Shown: positions 17,562-26,632 of the stretch, in pieces
Numbering within the stretch: position 1 is the stretch's first letter
Layout: every line of letters begins with the position of its first letter
Assembly (NCBI GenBank): GCA_020720785.1
Contig: DYOA01000016.1
Span: 1 to 51,695, forward strand
Length of the DNA: 51,695 nt
Source: Leptospira biflexa
Lineage (GTDB): Bacteria; Spirochaetota; Leptospiria; Turneriellales; DYLW01
Direction of reading: 5' to 3'
Program-made: the position numbers and the translations under genes
The notes under the pieces: generated by a model
The model's input: the letters and a program-made list of their open reading frames with translations, nothing else
Told to the model about the DNA's origin: nothing
The model's database searches: none

Positions 17562-18831
17562 TGCGACGCCGGAGCAGATTGCCGCAATAAAAGGATTCTG
17601 GGACAGGAATACTCATCTTCTGCTATCCGCCGGGGCCGGATCCGGAAAAACGTATACGCTGATCCAGAGCGTATCCTACGGAATCCGGAAAGGATACTCA
17701 GAAAGCGATATTTTTCTGATCACCTTCACCAGGAAAGCAGCGTCAGAAATGAGGGAAAGGCTCAGGAAAAATAGCATATCCACTGGTTTTGCGGGCACCA
17801 TCCATTCTCTTGCCTACAAAATTATCCGGCAGATGAATCCGGGAAAAAAATTCAGTATCATAACCAACCCGGAAACCATCTTCAAGCAGTTGATTATGGA
17901 AAAATTTTCCCGATTTTCCCACATTCCCCCGGAGTATATTCTACGGGGTCTGGATGAAAAAAACGCCATTGATTTTCTGGAAGCATATAAATCCCATAAG
18001 GAAAAAAATAATGCTCTGGACTTTGAAGACATGGTTTCCGTGGTTGCCCAAAGGGATTCTTCACTCCTGAAAGATTATCAGAATAAAATCATCTTCATTG
18101 ATGAATACCAGGATACCTCCCCGGACCAGGTGGCCATGCTGAAAAAACTGAATCCGCAGAAACTCTTCGCAGTGGGGGACGCCAAACAGTCCATCTACCA
18201 GTTCCGGGGAGCCAATCTGGAAAATTTCTTCCGGTTTAATGAGGAATTCCCGGATTCCGGAAGATTAAAACTGACCGCCAATTTTCGGAGCCAGAAAAGA
18301 ATTGTCTCCTTTGCGAATGCATTTATTAAAAGGAGCTCCAGTGCGGATAAAATACGCTTAGTGGCCACAAAAAAGAACATGGAAAAACCCATTATCTTTC
18401 ATGCCAACACATCGGTATTGCAGGAGAATATCCGGATGATGCTGGATCATGGAGAAAACCGCCCCAAGGCTCCAACTCTTCCGGCCACCATTCTGGTAAG
18501 AACCAACTATCTGGTAAAAAGCATAGAAACGCGGATACGGGAAAAAAAGCTGGAGGAACGTTTCTCTGTGATGACCATCCATAAAGCCAAAGGTCTGGAA
18601 TTTGACCGCGTGATTCTTTTTGGGGTCAGTCCCCGGTTTTTTCCCCATCCCAATGGATATCCGGAGGAAGAGGACAGGATTTTCTATGTGGCCGTCACCC
18701 GAGCAAAGGAGCATCTGGAAATTTATGCCTGGCCGGATGAAAACGGAAAGGAATCCCGTTTCCTGTCCGTAATCACCCGGTTTGCACGGAACCAATATCT
18801 TTCCAGTACCACCGATAAAAAAGGAAAATAA
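17551..18831 (+). CDS. compact UvrD/PcrA-family superfamily 1 helicase
   Basis: A 426-residue SF1A helicase-like ATPase. All core motifs are present: Q motif PEQIAAI, I SAGAGSGKT, Ia TFTRKAASEM, II IIFIDEYQDTSPDQ, III VGDAKQSIYQFRGA, IV NFRSQKRIV, V MTIHKAKGLEFDRVIL and VI FYVAVTRAKEHLEI. UvrD/PcrA/Rep are ~650-720 residues; this one is far shorter because the 2A region runs almost directly from motif IV to motif V (about 110 residues), leaving little or no 2B domain, and 1B is small. The reading frame is intact. The start ATG sits just after AAGGACG and overlaps the aldehyde dehydrogenase stop. The gene ends inside the convergent BatA-like gene (59-nt overlap, the largest in the window). Confidence 0.85.
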   Translation: MSSDATPEQIAAIKGFWDRNTHLLLSAGAGSGKTYTLIQSVSYGIRKGYSESDIFLITFTRKAASEMRERLRKNSISTGFAGTIHSLAYKIIRQMNPGKKFSIITNPETIFKQLIMEKFSRFSHIPPEYILRGLDEKNAIDFLEAYKSHKEKNNALDFEDMVSVVAQRDSSLLKDYQNKIIFIDEYQDTSPDQVAMLKKLNPQKLFAVGDAKQSIYQFRGANLENFFRFNEEFPDSGRLKLTANFRSQKRIVSFANAFIKRSSSADKIRLVATKKNMEKPIIFHANTSVLQENIRMMLDHGENRPKAPTLPATILVRTNYLVKSIETRIREKKLEERFSVMTIHKAKGLEFDRVILFGVSPRFFPHPNGYPEEEDRIFYVAVTRAKEHLEIYAWPDENGKESRFLSVITRFARNQYLSSTTDKKGK

Positions 18832-20233
18832 TATAAAATAATCCCAGCAAAACCACGGGCAGACGATTACACCCCGGATCCGCGTCCGGATAAACCCCCA
18901 GGGTATAGCATTTCTTTTCCCGGAAATGGATATCCGCTTCTCTCCCTCCGGAACTCCCTGCCCGGTCTGGCGGATTCAGGAAGGATATTCTTTCCGCATG
19001 TGGCATTCCCGGGGTGAGAAAGGGGGAAGAATATTTTTCCCTGAAAAATTCCATACTGGCGTTATTGATATGAAACCCATTCCCGTCATCCTCCAGAAAT
19101 TTATGGTAAGAAGCCGGGATTTCCTTTTTTGCAAATTCCGGCTGGATTATTTTTAACCTGCCAGAGTACTCCGGATATGCGGAGGCAAACACAGATTTTT
19201 TGAAATTCTGTGCCGATAAAAATCCATACAGGGCATCCTGGAATTCCGGGCCGGAAAAATCCCCAGTGGTTCTGGAAAGTCCGGAAGAACCGGTATAATG
19301 TATCTCCCAGGAATCCCGGCCTTCTTTGATTGTAAAGACTGGTTTATCCGCCTGCTTCCGGGGTGGTACACCGGGGGGAAGAATGGAAAAAATAAAATCC
19401 GTATTCCCCTTTCCTGGATGGTGCATTCGGATACCGGGGATGCTAAGCAGCTCCTTCTGTATTTTAAAACTGACCGCTCCCGGATTTTGGTTATCCCAGA
19501 TTCCTTCCATGTATGGATTCTCAAAACTCTGTACCAACGTATAAGAGGATAATTCATTTTTTATTTCCGGAAGAGTAAAATACAGAAGATGGTTGCCCCG
19601 CCGGATGTTCCGGGTATCCAGCGGAAAAAGATGTTTGCCCATCCCCGGTTCCAGCATCCGGCAATGAATTTCCCTGCCGTCCATTTTCAGGCAGATTTTC
19701 CGGATGGAATCCGTGCGGTGGAAAACCGTAAATACACAGCTCCCGCCCAGGGCACAAACATCCGAATGGGAAATATCCACAATTCCTTCAGGGATTTCTT
19801 TAAATGGGAGACGGATCAATTTCATCTGCGGAGCAAAACTCTGCGGATATGCAAAATCCGTGATCAGCAAACCCCGGTTTTCCATTTTCCCATCCGCCCG
19901 GCAGGCATCCCCGGAAAAGGACTTCTCCGGGTGAAACGGAAGATTGTCTGTGGTAAAAATATTATCTTTGGAAATGCCATATTGAGCAGCCACTTTCTCC
20001 ACCCCGGATAGAATTGTTTTTTTTTCCAGAAACCGTATGGAGCAGGAATTATCCACATACAACCGGGCAGAGGAAAACGGAATCCGGATTACCGGGGATG
20101 CCAGCACCAATCCCCAGAAAAGAAAATCCACAAAGTACATTTCCTTCCTGGCCGATGTGTGCAGCAACGCCAGAAGAATTCCAGCGAATACCGGAATCCA
20201 TAAAAATGGTTGGATGATGCTCCCGCTATCCAC
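18773..20233 (-). CDS. BatA-like membrane protein with a degenerate VWA region
   Basis: A 486-residue membrane protein I could not assign firmly. The N-terminus has two hydrophobic segments (FLWIPVFAGILLALLH, then FLFWGLVLASPVIRI), followed by RLYVDNSCSI. This copies the layout of BatA/aerotolerance-type proteins (two helices, an 'ARP' turn, then the VWA metal site DxSxS). Here the motif reads DNSCS and the rest of the VWA fold is hard to follow. A long exterior region of ~370 residues has Ig-like stretches, and a single helix (RLPVVLLGLFYIIFLFYRW) sits near the C-terminus. GTG start overlaps the recN stop by 8 nt, so it is the last gene of the recN operon. What it does is unknown. Confidence 0.6.
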   Translation of the reverse strand: MDSGSIIQPFLWIPVFAGILLALLHTSARKEMYFVDFLFWGLVLASPVIRIPFSSARLYVDNSCSIRFLEKKTILSGVEKVAAQYGISKDNIFTTDNLPFHPEKSFSGDACRADGKMENRGLLITDFAYPQSFAPQMKLIRLPFKEIPEGIVDISHSDVCALGGSCVFTVFHRTDSIRKICLKMDGREIHCRMLEPGMGKHLFPLDTRNIRRGNHLLYFTLPEIKNELSSYTLVQSFENPYMEGIWDNQNPGAVSFKIQKELLSIPGIRMHHPGKGNTDFIFSILPPGVPPRKQADKPVFTIKEGRDSWEIHYTGSSGLSRTTGDFSGPEFQDALYGFLSAQNFKKSVFASAYPEYSGRLKIIQPEFAKKEIPASYHKFLEDDGNGFHINNASMEFFREKYSSPFLTPGMPHAERISFLNPPDRAGSSGGREADIHFREKKCYTLGVYPDADPGCNRLPVVLLGLFYIIFLFYRWYWKDIGSVQTG

Positions 20234-21941
20234 GGATCATGGTTTCCGCCAGAGAAACGGCTTCCGGAGTGATGGTTTCCCCGGAGATCATCCGGGCCAC
20301 TTCCTGTATGCGTGCCTCCGTGTTCAGGAATTTCAGATCTGTCCCCATTTCTTTTGTTTTGGTGACTTTAAAATGGGTAACATTCTCTCCTCCCATCCCG
20401 GCAATCTGGTGCAGGTGGGTCACCACCATCACCTGGGCGTTTTTGGATAATCCGGCCAGTTTGTTCCCCACGGCCTCCCCGATTTTCCCGCCAATACCGG
20501 TATCCACCTCATCAAAGACCATACTGCCCACCGGATCAGAATCAATGATGACCTTTTTAATGGCCAGCATAATCCGGCTCATCTCCCCACCGGATGCAAT
20601 TTTCCGCAGTGGACGCAGAGGCATATTCTCATCGCCGGCCAGATAAATTTCAATATTATCCAAACCATGGGAGTAGATTATATATTTCTTTTCCGGTTCA
20701 TTTTCATCGGCAATGATTCCATCATCACCCAGATCCCATTTAATGGAAAAACCCATCCTGGTATCCGCCATACCCAGATCCTTCAATTCGATTTCGATGG
20801 CTGTCTCCAGCCTTTTTGCGTGCTCTTTCCGTTTCCCGGATAAATCCAGAGCCTTTTCCCGGAGCAGACCATTGATTTTTTTCAACTCCGCACGAAGTTT
20901 TTCTTCCTCTTCCGAGGATAATTCAATCCCCCGGTATTCATTCTGTATGGTTTTATAATACTCTTTGATTTTTTCCACCTGTCCGTATTTCCGGATCAGC
21001 TTCTGGAGCATGGCCAGTCTTTCCTGGACAATGGATAACCTTTCCGGATCCGCATGCACCTTATCCACGGCATCCCGTATTTTTTCGGAGGCATCCTCCA
21101 GATGGTAATAAGCTTCCTGGATGGAATCCAGAGAGTGACCCAGATCCGGAAGAAACTCCAGATTTTTTTCCAGAGTCCTCTGCAAGCGGGATATCCGGTG
21201 GATAATATTCTGATCCGACTGAGATAATTCTTCATAGACCAGATTAATATCCCCCAGCACAGCCTCCGCATTTTCCAGGGTTTTTTCTTCCTGGATCAAC
21301 TGGTCCGGTTCATCGTTATCCTGGAGATCCGCATCTTCAATTTCCCGGATTTCATGGCGGATAATTTCCATGCGGCGTTCTTTTTCTTTTTCATCCAGAG
21401 AAACGGATTTCAGTTTTTCCTGAACTTCATTTCTCTGCTTAAAAAGAGATTCCACTTGATTTTTTAAGGTTTCCAGGCGGGCAAAACGGTCCAGCATTTC
21501 CCGATGTGTGGCAACGGAAAGAATATTCTGGTGTTCATTCTGGCCATGGATCTCCACTAGAAAGGAACCGATATCCCTCAAAACACTGACCGGAACCTGC
21601 CGGGCATTGATAAAACTTTTGCCTCTTCCCTCAATGTTGATCTCCCGTCGCAGAATCAGATAGGATTCTTCCACGTCCAGCCCAAACTCCCGGACAAAAT
21701 CACTGAACCGGGCGTCCTTTAATTCCCGCAGAATGTCAAAGCGTGCTTCCACAACAGAATACCGGGCTCCGGCACGGATCAGATCCGTAGTTGCTTTGGA
21801 GCCCAGCACCAGATTTAATGCCCCCAGAATGATGGATTTTCCGGCTCCGGTTTCCCCTGTGATCAGGTTCATCCCGGAGCCGAATTGTATCTTCAGCTCC
21901 CGAATGAGGGCAAAGTCTTTTATGTATATTTCTTCCAGCAT
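20226..21941 (-). CDS. recN: DNA repair protein RecN
   Basis: SMC-like ATPase acting early in double-strand-break repair. The 571 residues show the N-terminal head MLEEIYIKDFALIRELKI with Walker A TGETGAGKSIIL, a coiled-coil middle (~residues 150-370, rich in Glu, Lys and Leu), and the C-terminal head. That head has the signature ASGGEMSRIMLAIK and Walker B VFDEVDTGIGG, plus VMVVTHLHQIAG, which is diagnostic of RecN. It begins 9 nt after the stop of the Omp85-type gene and overlaps the next gene by 8 nt, so it is inside a long minus-strand operon rather than behind its own SOS promoter; no LexA-type box was noticed. Confidence 0.95.
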   Translation of the reverse strand: MLEEIYIKDFALIRELKIQFGSGMNLITGETGAGKSIILGALNLVLGSKATTDLIRAGARYSVVEARFDILRELKDARFSDFVREFGLDVEESYLILRREINIEGRGKSFINARQVPVSVLRDIGSFLVEIHGQNEHQNILSVATHREMLDRFARLETLKNQVESLFKQRNEVQEKLKSVSLDEKEKERRMEIIRHEIREIEDADLQDNDEPDQLIQEEKTLENAEAVLGDINLVYEELSQSDQNIIHRISRLQRTLEKNLEFLPDLGHSLDSIQEAYYHLEDASEKIRDAVDKVHADPERLSIVQERLAMLQKLIRKYGQVEKIKEYYKTIQNEYRGIELSSEEEEKLRAELKKINGLLREKALDLSGKRKEHAKRLETAIEIELKDLGMADTRMGFSIKWDLGDDGIIADENEPEKKYIIYSHGLDNIEIYLAGDENMPLRPLRKIASGGEMSRIMLAIKKVIIDSDPVGSMVFDEVDTGIGGKIGEAVGNKLAGLSKNAQVMVVTHLHQIAGMGGENVTHFKVTKTKEMGTDLKFLNTEARIQEVARMISGETITPEAVSLAETMIRG

Positions 21942-21950
21942 TCCGAGCTA

Positions 21951-23426
21951 TCAGAAAATATGCATGAAGTCTATGTAAAGGCCAGTGTTCTCATCAGACA
22001 TACCATAGTCTGCCATGATGATGGTTGCTTTATTCCAGACAATACGAAAACCGGCACCATATCCGGTCTGGACATGATCCAGATTGGATTTGGATGCGTT
22101 GTCATAGGCCTGGCCGGCGTCAAAGAAGGGAGCCAGAATCAGAGCAAACTGCTGCCCCCCAACATTGAAATTGAAGAATGTCCAACGCAATTCCACGTTA
22201 GCCAGAGACATGGCTTTTCCCACAAAACGGTCAGCCGCATAACCACGGATGGTACGGGTACCGCCCAGACCGCTTTTGCTTCCTTCCGTAAACTGGAAAT
22301 TGTTCTGGTTAAAGAAAGGCATATTTCCTTCCACCATGGTATAGGCAACCCGCATCGCCAGCACGGGATCCATCCACTTGGGCATATCCTTTCCGGCCAT
22401 TCCGGATACCGGAGAATAGTACGCCTTCTGCGAGATGGTATACTGCTGGTAGGTAAAATCAGAAGCAACTTTATCCTGGGACATGTTGAAGAAAACTTCG
22501 GAAAACAATCCATTGGAAGGATCCGGCTCATAGTCCCGGGTGTCAAACGCCAGTCCCAAACGGAGTTCAGAGTTCCAGCCGCCGTTATAGCCCACCACAC
22601 GTCCGGCTTTATTTTCCCGATACAGGAGGGTCTCTCCCATGGTGGCATCAATTTCTTTGTCCGATCCGTCCAAGGCCTTCACCTTGTCTCCGGTATAATC
22701 GTCGATGGTGGTTTTCACAATCCGGATTCCCGCAAAAGGACGGAACAACCCGCCCATAATTTCCCTTTCCACGGAAAACTTGAATGAGGGAGACTCATAG
22801 GCAAATTTGTTAAACTGGGAATAGGTTTTCTGTGTTGATGAATCCACATATCTCAGGTCTTTGGCATAATCGGCAAAGGAACTATATTTCTTTCCGGTTC
22901 CCGGATTTACCAAATCTGCTGAGCTGGCCGCTCCCCGGTAAAAATAATTCGCGGATGTGTTTTTGTCATAGATTAAATCCGCCCGCAGACGGAACAGGCT
23001 CCCGTTAAAATAAGGTGCATCCCAGCCCAGCCAGTGGTAATTCCATCCATTGGTGGTGGCAAAATACTGGGCCAGAACCTGCTGCTGGTAGGGAGCATAT
23101 TTAAAGAAGGGATCCGCTTTCTCTCCGTTAATGTAAACATACGCTCTTACCCCATAGCCAATTCCTGTATCCGGATTGGAGTTCACCAATGGGAGACCGG
23201 TGGGATACCATCCATCTTTTTTATCCGCCAGTTTCTTGGGGTCCATCATTTTTTTCCTCTCCAGTCCGGGAGGAACTTCCATATTGATCTCACTGGATAA
23301 CTTTTCGTCCTTGACCTCCTCTGTCTGGGTGGTTTTATCCGTATTATCCGCTTCTGCTGCCTGTGCGAAAACTCCGGCTAAACCCAACCATGAGAAAACC
23401 ATGGTGATTATTAAAATCTTTTTCAT
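21951..23426 (-). CDS. Omp85-superfamily outer-membrane barrel without POTRA domains
   Basis: A 491-residue exported beta-barrel. An AAGGAG site precedes the ATG; the signal peptide is MKKILIITMVFSWLGLAG with cleavage near VFAQA. After a charged linker, the barrel starts at GWYPTGLPLVNSNPDTGIGY. The late motif GGTRTIRGYAADRFVGK is the loop-6 (V/I)RG(F/Y) signature of the bacterial surface-antigen (Omp85) barrel, followed by MSLANVELRW. The protein ends DFMHIF with terminal Phe. No POTRA repeats fit in the ~70 residues before the barrel, so it is not BamA or TamA; it resembles stand-alone 'BamA/OMP85-type' barrels whose cargo is unknown. Its start overlaps the aroK stop as ATGA. Confidence 0.75.
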   Translation of the reverse strand: MKKILIITMVFSWLGLAGVFAQAAEADNTDKTTQTEEVKDEKLSSEINMEVPPGLERKKMMDPKKLADKKDGWYPTGLPLVNSNPDTGIGYGVRAYVYINGEKADPFFKYAPYQQQVLAQYFATTNGWNYHWLGWDAPYFNGSLFRLRADLIYDKNTSANYFYRGAASSADLVNPGTGKKYSSFADYAKDLRYVDSSTQKTYSQFNKFAYESPSFKFSVEREIMGGLFRPFAGIRIVKTTIDDYTGDKVKALDGSDKEIDATMGETLLYRENKAGRVVGYNGGWNSELRLGLAFDTRDYEPDPSNGLFSEVFFNMSQDKVASDFTYQQYTISQKAYYSPVSGMAGKDMPKWMDPVLAMRVAYTMVEGNMPFFNQNNFQFTEGSKSGLGGTRTIRGYAADRFVGKAMSLANVELRWTFFNFNVGGQQFALILAPFFDAGQAYDNASKSNLDHVQTGYGAGFRIVWNKATIIMADYGMSDENTGLYIDFMHIF

Positions 23427-24064
23427 TTGTTCTCCTTTAAAATTTTTTTGTTATTTTTTTCTTTCCTTAACAAATGCTCAATTCTGTCTGCGGATTCACG
23501 AACCCCGGCATCGGAAATGTCCACCACTGCATGGGCAGCTTCCCGATACCATTCCAGTCTCTTCCGGTAAATCTCCAGAAAATGTTCCAGACTGTCTTTT
23601 ACACCCAAAGGGACCTTGGTCACCGGGGAAAACAGTCCCGGCCTCTGGGAATTTTTTCCTTTCTCCGCATTTTTTATCCGAACCTTCAATTTATCCTCAG
23701 ATAAATAGATAAATATTGTAAAATATTTTTTTTTTAGGATGTCAATCTTTTCTATACTTTTTTCACCGGATTTTCCTTCCACCACGCCACCTCCGGCATC
23801 CAGAATCAGCTCCATGGCGGGCGGGATTTTCTCCAGAAAGGACAATTCCAATTCCCGGAAGTAATTCCAACCGTTAGCGGCAACAATATCGGCAATGCTG
23901 GCTCCCTGGTTTTTCTCAATTTCATCATCCATGGAAAGAACCGGTATCTCCCATCGCCGGGACAGTTCTCCGGAGAGGGTACTTTTCCCAATGAACCGGA
24001 AACCAATCAGGGCAATGCGTTTTTTCAACGGTTTAATGGTATCTTTCCTTGACTCATATTTCAT
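23423..24064 (-). CDS. aroK: shikimate kinase
   Basis: Phosphorylates shikimate at the 3-OH in the chorismate pathway. The 213 residues have Walker A GFRFIGKST (residues 21-29), the shikimate-binding Asp in SMDDEIE, FRELELSFLE (the conserved FRxxE), GGGVV (the second substrate loop) and a lid-region Arg in QRPGLF. The P-loop lacks the usual second Gly of GxxGxGK(S/T), reading FRFIG. It overlaps aroE by 11 nt upstream and the Omp85-type gene by ATGA downstream, so it is translationally coupled on both sides. Family assignment is good because kinase and dehydrogenase are adjacent in the pathway and in the operon. Confidence 0.85.
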   Translation of the reverse strand: MKYESRKDTIKPLKKRIALIGFRFIGKSTLSGELSRRWEIPVLSMDDEIEKNQGASIADIVAANGWNYFRELELSFLEKIPPAMELILDAGGGVVEGKSGEKSIEKIDILKKKYFTIFIYLSEDKLKVRIKNAEKGKNSQRPGLFSPVTKVPLGVKDSLEHFLEIYRKRLEWYREAAHAVVDISDAGVRESADRIEHLLRKEKNNKKILKENK

Positions 24065-24992
24065 TCATTTCTTTAAGGAGTGCATTTTCCATCACCGTTA
24101 TGGGAGCTGTCCTCTTAGTAAACAACTCATACTGACGGGCTCCCTGGTGGAGCAACATCTTATAGCCCGGAACAATCTCCGCTCCGGATTTCCGGGCTTC
24201 GCGAACCAGAGGAGTCACCATGGGGTTATAGACAATATCAAACAATACCTGACCCTTTCTGAAATTCTCTGCGGAAAAAAAAGCCACATCGGCCAATGGA
24301 TGGTTTTTCATACCCATGGGGGTTGTATGAATAATAATATCAAATTCATGGATCTGCTCAGGCATCACATAGGAGCAGTAGAAAATTCCACGGTAATTTT
24401 TTTTCTCTCTGGTGGCGATTTCCCCTTCCCCGATTTTCCCCTTCTCCGGAAGGCTCATGATTCCCAGGCGGATTTTATGGACAATATCGGCCAGATTATG
24501 GATGATCTTTTTTGCCTTGATTCTATTCCTGGCCGCAAGGGTAATCTGGGCGGGGTTTTCGCGGAATACTCCAAAAGCAATGGACCGGGCAGAGCCCCCC
24601 GAACCCGCGATAAGCACCTTTTTCCCGGCAAGAGAAACCCCGTTTTCTTTGAGAGAATGGACGGCTCCGTAAGCATCGGTATTGTATCCCTTCAGAATAT
24701 TGTTTTCCCAGACCAGGGTATTCACAGAGCCAATCTGCACAGCCGCCGGATCAATGGCGTCCAAAATCCGCAACACATGGATTTTGTGGGGGATGGTCAC
24801 GGATAATCCCTCAATCTTCAACTGCCGCATGGAAAATTTCAGAGATATCAGATTCTTCATGGGAAATACCAGATAAATTCCGTTAAACCCATCGGCGGAA
24901 AAAGCCGCATTGTGCATGGCAGGGGAAAACGTATGGGAAATGGGATACCCAATAATCCCGAATTTTTTGGTTTCCGAGTTGATGGATGTCAT
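24054..24992 (-). CDS. aroE: shikimate dehydrogenase
   Basis: NADPH-dependent reduction of 3-dehydroshikimate to shikimate. The 312 residues show the substrate-binding block ISHTFSPAMHNAAF, the catalytic Lys in SVTIPHK, the Asn-Asp pair in GYNTDAYG, the nucleotide motif IAGSGGSARSIAF and the C-terminal Gln of LLHQGARQYELF. It is about 35 residues longer than the E. coli enzyme; the extra length lies around residues 185-215 (GIMSLPEKGKIGEGEIATRE), between nucleotide-domain strands. AGGAAAG precedes the ATG. It sits between a small unknown gene (ATGA overlap) and aroK (11-nt overlap). Confidence 0.93.
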   Translation of the reverse strand: MTSINSETKKFGIIGYPISHTFSPAMHNAAFSADGFNGIYLVFPMKNLISLKFSMRQLKIEGLSVTIPHKIHVLRILDAIDPAAVQIGSVNTLVWENNILKGYNTDAYGAVHSLKENGVSLAGKKVLIAGSGGSARSIAFGVFRENPAQITLAARNRIKAKKIIHNLADIVHKIRLGIMSLPEKGKIGEGEIATREKKNYRGIFYCSYVMPEQIHEFDIIIHTTPMGMKNHPLADVAFFSAENFRKGQVLFDIVYNPMVTPLVREARKSGAEIVPGYKMLLHQGARQYELFTKRTAPITVMENALLKEMNEI

Positions 24993-25363
24993 ATTTCTTT
25001 CCTGATAAGAGCTTTGATTTTCTTTAATTCCGGAAATTCTTTTATGTCATCCTTATCAATAATACCAAAAACTTCCTGGGCAAAACCAGCAGGGATTTTT
25101 TCTCCCATCATGATTAAGGGAGATTTTTTCATCTTCATGGGATTGTCCCCTTCATCAATATTTCCATACTTCAGCTTTCCTTCCTTTCGGCTCCATTCCA
25201 GCGTCTGGTTTTTCAGGGAAATCTGGAATTTTTCCAGCTTTTCATCCTCCTGGGTCTGCCATAGAAATACACTCATCCCCTCCCCGGCATTGGACAGAAA
25301 ACGGTACAGATATCCGCCCTGGTTCTGATTCAGAATTTTCCGATTGATTTCGTAAAAACTCAT
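24989..25363 (-). CDS. hypothetical protein, 124 residues
   Basis: I do not recognise this gene. It is a soluble-looking, mixed-charge protein without signal peptide or membrane helix. Features are an N-terminal EINRKILNQNQGGYLYRFL, a segment of alternating strands (GMSVFLWQTQ, FQISLKNQTLEWS), and a charged, Lys/Glu-rich C-terminus. The frame is supported by tight packing: it starts 4 nt after the VKOR-DsbA stop and its TGA overlaps the aroE ATG. Codon use looks like that of the neighbours. A role with aroE or the thiol-oxidation protein cannot be inferred from sequence. Confidence 0.65.
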   Translation of the reverse strand: MSFYEINRKILNQNQGGYLYRFLSNAGEGMSVFLWQTQEDEKLEKFQISLKNQTLEWSRKEGKLKYGNIDEGDNPMKMKKSPLIMMGEKIPAGFAQEVFGIIDKDDIKEFPELKKIKALIRKEI

Positions 25364-25367
25364 TGTT

Positions 25368-26630
25368 TCATTTCATATCCTGGAGAATTAAATCCAGAAG
25401 CATCTCCAGATACACAAATTGGATGGGGGGCAGCCGCTTACCATTCGCTATGAGAGTGGGTGTTCCGGTGACCCCGGCTTTTTCCCCCTGTGCAATATCT
25501 TCCTGCACCATTTTCAGGATTTTTTCCTGACGCACACATTGGGTAAGTTTCCCGGAATCCACTCCCAGGGATTTCATATTCTGGAAAACATAATCTTCAG
25601 AAACGCCATTGCTGTACCAGTATTCCATGGAACGGAAAGACCATTCGTTAAACTCCCAGAACCTCCCCTGCAAGCCCGCACAGTAAAGGGAATAGGAAAG
25701 AAAACAGGCTCCGGGGTGCATCTGCCGGCTCATCCCCTTGTTACATTCAGAGTCCAGAGGGTACGAAAGCTGGTAAACCTTTACATCAGACGGGTGTTTT
25801 TTCTGGTATTCCTTGAGCCAGAGTGCGGCATTCCGGCAGTGCGGGCAGAGCGGATCCGTAAATTCCACAATCACAAGTTTCGCTTCTTTCTCTCCAATAA
25901 ACGGCCGGTTGGCCAGATTCAATTCCAAGGATTTCTGCACATGAAATTCTTTTTTCAATTCCAGCATGGCTTTCTGTATCTCCGGGGATCCGGGCGACTT
26001 TCCCGGGGAAGACTGTGCGTATATATAAAGCCCGGTGGAAAATAAAATCCCCACCACCAGAAAAAGCTGGATGATTACAGCTAAGGATGCTCTCCGGAAA
26101 AAATGAAAAAGATTATTCCAGTGAAATATTTTTTTGTCCATTATAAACCCCCATAGTAAGGTGACCACCGCCATGCCCAATCCCGCGAAATACGTAATCA
26201 GACATAAATTACAGATGGTTTTCAGAAAAAACAATGAATACCCCGCAAGAAAGGCGTCAAACAAAAACCCGAAAGCAGAAACATAGAATAGAATCCCCAT
26301 TATGGGACGAGAGTTTTTTTCCCTTACCTCGGCTTTGCCCAAAAATGATACCATAATCAAGGCAATGGCTGCCATATAAAAAAAATAACCCCAGAGAGCC
26401 ATGGGAAGATGAAACAGGGTGGACAGGTCAGACTGGGAAACCACCCGGCACCCGGATTTTACTTCCCCGCCACAAATGGCGGAAACCATACCGGAATGCC
26501 CGCCCGGGTTTTGGTGATACCAGATGAGAATACCGGAAAAAAACGCCCCCAAAACGGCAAAGAAAAACAATACTATTCTATATACAAGATACGGCATGGC
26601 TTTCTTTAAAAGGGGAATGTGTTCCGTCAA
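25368..26630 (-). CDS. VKOR-DsbA fusion, disulfide-bond-forming membrane protein
   Basis: A 420-residue two-domain oxidoreductase expected to make disulfides in exported proteins and pass electrons to quinone. The N-terminal VKOR domain has four to five helices, loop cysteines Cys53 and Cys61 (CGGEVKSGC), and the quinone-proximal CxxC Cys140/Cys143 in KTICNLCLITYF. After a further helix (~182-205) comes a DsbA/thioredoxin-fold domain with Cys262-Pro-His-Cys265, the same dipeptide as E. coli DsbA, and the cis-Pro loop GVTGTPT. So the oxidant and its recycling partner are in one chain. The start is either TTG, 2 nt after the dnaA stop, or the ATG 11 codons in (26597); I kept the TTG because of the coupling. 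The gene is second in the dnaA operon. Confidence 0.85.
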   Translation of the reverse strand: MTEHIPLLKKAMPYLVYRIVLFFFAVLGAFFSGILIWYHQNPGGHSGMVSAICGGEVKSGCRVVSQSDLSTLFHLPMALWGYFFYMAAIALIMVSFLGKAEVREKNSRPIMGILFYVSAFGFLFDAFLAGYSLFFLKTICNLCLITYFAGLGMAVVTLLWGFIMDKKIFHWNNLFHFFRRASLAVIIQLFLVVGILFSTGLYIYAQSSPGKSPGSPEIQKAMLELKKEFHVQKSLELNLANRPFIGEKEAKLVIVEFTDPLCPHCRNAALWLKEYQKKHPSDVKVYQLSYPLDSECNKGMSRQMHPGACFLSYSLYCAGLQGRFWEFNEWSFRSMEYWYSNGVSEDYVFQNMKSLGVDSGKLTQCVRQEKILKMVQEDIAQGEKAGVTGTPTLIANGKRLPPIQFVYLEMLLDLILQDMK

Positions 26631-26632
26631 TA

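Noticed and set aside
20049..20057. Perfect DnaA box TTATCCACA
   Set aside because: Single site inside a coding region with no neighbours; expected by chance.
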